Shown one piece after another: positions 60,745 through 64,000 of a stretch of 64,000 nt of DNA. The position numbers and the translations under genes were made by a program. This DNA comes from Chitinophaga solisilvae (lineage in GTDB: Bacteria > Bacteroidota > Bacteroidia > Chitinophagales > Chitinophagaceae). The notes beneath the pieces were generated by a model. The model worked only from the letters and a program-made list of their open reading frames with translations. It searched no databases and was not told the DNA's origin. The DNA is taken from contig NZ_JAABOK010000009.1 in the NCBI RefSeq assembly GCF_009928525.1, positions 265,548 to 329,547 of the forward strand, given 5' to 3'. How positions within the stretch are numbered: the first letter of the stretch is position 1; every line of letters begins with the position of its first letter.

Positions 60745-63700
60745 ATGAAAAAAAGCGTACTACTTATTGCCCTCACTGCCGGCGCTATGCAGGGGTGGGC
60801 GCAACAATTACCTACGGAACTGCAAACGCCGGAAGTGGTGTCTGTCAACAGAATGCCGATGCGGGCAAGCTCCTTTGCCTACGAGTCCTTTAACCTGGCC
60901 CGCCAGGGGGATAAAACGCAGTCAGGCTACTTCATCTCACTGAACGGCACCTGGAAATTCAATTGGGTACAGGATCCCCGGAAACGTCCGGAAAATTTCC
61001 ATAAAACGGATTTCAACGATGCAGCATGGGATAACTTTAAAGTACCCGCCAACTGGGAAGTGAACGGTTACGGCCTGCCCATCTATGTAAATCATCCGTA
61101 TGAGTTTACCGGCCGCGCAAAAATGGGCGCTGCCTTAAAGCCGCCGTTCGATATTCCGGAAGATAATAATCCGGTAGGCTCTTACCGTAAAAAATTCAAT
61201 ATCCCGCAAAACTGGGACGGCCACCAGGTGTTCATTCATCTGGGCGCCGTGAAATCCGCTTTCTTCATCTGGGTAAACGGACAGAAAGTAGGTTACAGCG
61301 AAGACAGCAAACTGGCAGCAGAATTTGACATTACAAAATATGTTAAACCCGGTGAAAACCTGGTAGCACTGCAGGTATACCGCTGGAGCGATGGCTCCTA
61401 CCTGGAATGCCAGGATATGTGGCGCATCTCCGGTATTGAAAGAGAGGTTTTCGTATATGCTACCCCGTTGCTGGATGTGCGCGATTTCAAAGTAACCTCC
61501 ACCCTGGATAAATCATATACCAACGGCGTATTCGGACTGGATCTGGAAGTAAACAACTACCGGATGGACCAGAAAACGCTGCACAGCCGGCCCGACACCT
61601 TCTCCGTAGCCATCGAGCTGCAGGACGCTGCCGGCAAAACCGTTTTCCAGGACGAAACCAAAGGCGTACAACGTGCGCTGGGCAACTATAAATCTGCTGT
61701 CAGCTTTCAGAAAGAAGTACCGGGAGTAAAGGTATGGTCCGCCGAAACGCCTTACCTCTATACGTTATACATCACCCTGAAAGACAGGAACGGCAAAGTG
61801 CTGGAAGTAGTGCCGCAACGCATCGGCTTCCGCTCTATAGAACTGAAAGACCGCAACTTCCTCGTTAACGGCAAACGCGTATTCCTCAAAGGAGTAAACC
61901 GCCACGAACACAATGCCACACAAGGGCATACGCTGACAAAAGAAGATATGCGCAAGGATATGGAAATGATGAAGCAGCTGAACGTAAATGCGGTGCGTCA
62001 TTCTCACTACCCTCCGGATCCTTACTGGATGCAGCTTTGCGATGAGTACGGCCTGTACGTGATTGATGAGGCCAACATCGAATCCCATGGCCGCTACTAC
62101 GATCTCGGCTATACGCTGGCGAACGACAGGCAATGGCGCATGCCACACCTGGAAAGGATTCAGCGCATGTATGAAAGAGATAAAAACCACCCTTCCGTAG
62201 TCACCTGGTCACTGGGTAACGAAGCCGGCAACGGAGTAAACTTCTACGAAGCATACGACTGGCTGAAAAAGAAAGATTCCCGCCCTGTTCAGTACGAACG
62301 CGCGGAACACGACTACAATACAGACATCATCGTACCGCAATACCCGGATCCCAACTGGCTGGTAAAATATTCCAAACATAACCCGGACCGCCCGATGATT
62401 ATGAGCGAATATGCGCATATCATGGGTAACAGTCTCGGTAACTTCCAGGAATACTGGACCGCTATCGAGAATAACCCGTTCCTGCAGGGTGGCTTCATCT
62501 GGGAGTGGATAGATCAGGGCATTGATACCGTAAAGAACGGAAAACGTATCCTGGCATATGGTGGCGACTTCCCGCTCAGCGGCCCTGTGAACGAGACTTT
62601 CAGCGATAACAACTTCTGCGTGAAAGGTGTGGTCACAGCCTGGCGCGGACTTACACCGATGGCTATCGAAGTGAAGAAAGTATACCAGCACATCAAAACC
62701 ACTTACAACGGCAACAACACCGTAGTGGTACACAACGGATATTTCTTCCGCGACCTCTCCAACTACCAGCTGAACTATGAAATACTGGAAGATGGAAAAA
62801 TAACAGAACGTGGTACGGTAAAAGACCTGAACATCGCTCCGCAACAGTCGGCCACCATCTCTCTGCCGGTAAAAACTAACCTGAAAAGCGGTAAGGATTA
62901 TTTCCTGAACATCCGTTATGTACTGAAGAAAGAAGAACCTTTCCTGCCTGCAGGCTTTGAACAGGCGGCGGAACAATTTGCACTGCAGCAGGGCATGGCG
63001 CCTGTGATCACACCCGGCGGCGGTAAACTCAGCAAACAGGAAAGCAACGGTAACCTCCTGATAAAAGGCGGTAACTTCTCCTTAGCGTTTGATATGAGCA
63101 AAGGTATACTGAACAGCTATACGGTACAGGGCGAACAACTGCTGGAAAACGGCCCGCAACCTGCTTTCTGGCGTGCCCCTACTGATAACGACATCGGCGC
63201 TGACTTCAATCATAGCCTGCGCAAATGGCGCAACGCCTACGCTTCCGGTAAGTTGCTGGATGCCGGCGTAAAGGAAACTGCCGGCGGTTATGAAGTAGTA
63301 TTACAGAAAGAACTGCTGGACGGCGATGCCACCATCACACAAACCTATCACGTGTATGGCGACGGCACGATAAAAGTGACCAACCGCTTTCATGCCATAA
63401 AAGGTAAATATCCCCTGATGCTGCGTATCGGCAACGACCTGCAGCTGAACGGACAATTCAACCAGATCCGCTTCTACGGCCGTGGCCCATGGGAAAACTA
63501 CTGGGACAGAAAAACAGCATCCTTCACCGGTATCTACGAACAAACAGTAGCTGACCAATACTTCCCCTACGCGCGTCCGCAGGAAAGCGGCAACAAATCT
63601 GATGTCCGCTGGGTAACCATGACCAACAGAAAAGGTAAAGGCATCCGCATTGAATATGCCGACAGCCTGCTGAACTTCTCTGCACTGCCTTACAGCTTGG

Positions 63701-63900
63701 ATGACCTGGATCCTGAAGCCGACAAAAAACAATATCACTCCGGTGAACTGGTACCACGCAACCAGGTTTATATGCACATAGACCTGCAGCAGTCTGGCCT
63801 TCAGGGTATTGACAGCTGGGGCTCCATGCCGCTGAAAGAGTACAGGGTGGCGTTTGGAGATTGTGCGTATAGTTACTGGATTAAACCAGTTTCGAAGTAA
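60745..63900 (+). CDS. GH2 beta-galactosidase (LacZ-like), secreted
   Basis: 1051 residues with a signal peptide ending near 'MQGWAQ'. The order is the LacZ one: sugar-binding jelly roll (about 45-230, 'NGTWKFNWVQDP'), immunoglobulin-like domain (about 240-350), TIM barrel (about 355-650) with the acid/base Glu in 'SLGNEAGNG' near residue 493 and the nucleophile Glu in 'MSEYAHIMGNS' near 555, a further beta domain, and the Bgal_small_N domain (about 775-1050, 'FWRAPTDNDIG'). It is probably periplasmic and cleaves beta-galactosides or related glycans. It is divergent from an AraC-family regulator. Element 7 begins 14 bases after the stop. Confidence 0.95.
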   Translation: MKKSVLLIALTAGAMQGWAQQLPTELQTPEVVSVNRMPMRASSFAYESFNLARQGDKTQSGYFISLNGTWKFNWVQDPRKRPENFHKTDFNDAAWDNFKVPANWEVNGYGLPIYVNHPYEFTGRAKMGAALKPPFDIPEDNNPVGSYRKKFNIPQNWDGHQVFIHLGAVKSAFFIWVNGQKVGYSEDSKLAAEFDITKYVKPGENLVALQVYRWSDGSYLECQDMWRISGIEREVFVYATPLLDVRDFKVTSTLDKSYTNGVFGLDLEVNNYRMDQKTLHSRPDTFSVAIELQDAAGKTVFQDETKGVQRALGNYKSAVSFQKEVPGVKVWSAETPYLYTLYITLKDRNGKVLEVVPQRIGFRSIELKDRNFLVNGKRVFLKGVNRHEHNATQGHTLTKEDMRKDMEMMKQLNVNAVRHSHYPPDPYWMQLCDEYGLYVIDEANIESHGRYYDLGYTLANDRQWRMPHLERIQRMYERDKNHPSVVTWSLGNEAGNGVNFYEAYDWLKKKDSRPVQYERAEHDYNTDIIVPQYPDPNWLVKYSKHNPDRPMIMSEYAHIMGNSLGNFQEYWTAIENNPFLQGGFIWEWIDQGIDTVKNGKRILAYGGDFPLSGPVNETFSDNNFCVKGVVTAWRGLTPMAIEVKKVYQHIKTTYNGNNTVVVHNGYFFRDLSNYQLNYEILEDGKITERGTVKDLNIAPQQSATISLPVKTNLKSGKDYFLNIRYVLKKEEPFLPAGFEQAAEQFALQQGMAPVITPGGGKLSKQESNGNLLIKGGNFSLAFDMSKGILNSYTVQGEQLLENGPQPAFWRAPTDNDIGADFNHSLRKWRNAYASGKLLDAGVKETAGGYEVVLQKELLDGDATITQTYHVYGDGTIKVTNRFHAIKGKYPLMLRIGNDLQLNGQFNQIRFYGRGPWENYWDRKTASFTGIYEQTVADQYFPYARPQESGNKSDVRWVTMTNRKGKGIRIEYADSLLNFSALPYSLDDLDPEADKKQYHSGELVPRNQVYMHIDLQQSGLQGIDSWGSMPLKEYRVAFGDCAYSYWIKPVSK

Positions 63901-63914
63901 CGATGGGAGTAATT

Positions 63915-64000
63915 AATTACGAATTACGAATTGCGAATTACGAATGAGGAGCGAAGACATAAGCGGATAAAGTCCTTTATCCGCTTATGTCTTCGCTCCT
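63915..64000. repeat. Long intergenic palindrome, element 7 (cut by window end)
   Basis: The left arm (63915-63972) starts with the AATTACG heptamer tandem, identical over 32 bases to element 1, and continues with GAGCGAAGACATAAGCGG. After a two-base centre, 26 bases of the right arm are visible before the window ends, all pairing. By symmetry the element should end near 64032. It follows the GH2 stop codon by 14 bases. Confidence 0.85.

Noticed and set aside
29581..64000. Palindromes as insertion sequence ends or CRISPR repeats
   Set aside because: No transposase or target duplications are visible, and the copies are dispersed single palindromes, not regularly spaced repeats with spacers.

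Overview
The window reads as a chromosomal piece of a Bacteroidota bacterium, most like Chitinophaga and its relatives. The evidence is a SusC/SusD pair, FkbM methyltransferases, WG-repeat proteins, planctomycete-type cytochrome/DUF1501/DUF1549-1553 proteins, Bacteroidota promoters of the TTTG-N19/20-TAnnTTTG type, and very few Shine-Dalgarno signals. No rRNA, integrase, transposase, phage gene or CRISPR array was seen.

Layout. 1-7220: an exopolysaccharide locus (HlpA-like glycosyltransferase cut by the window edge, Wzy-like polymerase, GT4, FkbM, WcaJ-like sugar-phosphate transferase, WcaI-like GT4, second FkbM on the opposite strand). 7324-19500: a DeoR-regulated glycan-use locus (SusC, SusD, GH20 hexosaminidase, GntP permease, RidA, PfkB kinase, M19 dipeptidase). 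19631-29575: a MacB/FtsX-type permease, a lipoprotein and three tandem WG-repeat proteins. 29733-30436: a small secreted protein behind a TPP riboswitch with its own terminator. 30698-43320: esterase, M1 peptidase, OmpA protein, a QueF-like protein without the catalytic cysteine, cold-shock protein, LpxL-like acyltransferase, AraC regulator, lipoproteins, patatin and a metallo-beta-lactamase-fold hydrolase. 43395-46824: lgt, a CobW/G3E GTPase, xseA and xseB. 46834-52012: a BamA-like barrel protein and then the most unusual locus. 52048-63900: an HPP membrane protein, a planctomycete-type cytochrome/DUF1501/TIM-barrel operon, an AraC regulator and a GH2 beta-galactosidase.

Two things stand out. 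First, between a WYL regulator and a divergent RING-like/TerD-like protein (48101-52012) lie two tRNA-shaped RNA genes. They have acceptor, D and T arms, but the anticodon loop is replaced by a hairpin insertion of about 58-60 nt. A strict GAAGTA-N8-TTGACC motif occurs five times through and around them, and two matching palindromic operators lie between them and the WYL gene. This looks like a regulated Y-RNA-like or RNA-repair-type system. Second, seven long intergenic palindromes (arms of 42-60 bp, several perfect) sit against the 3' ends of genes. They share mosaic arm and core sequences and form a repeat family that may act as bidirectional terminators.
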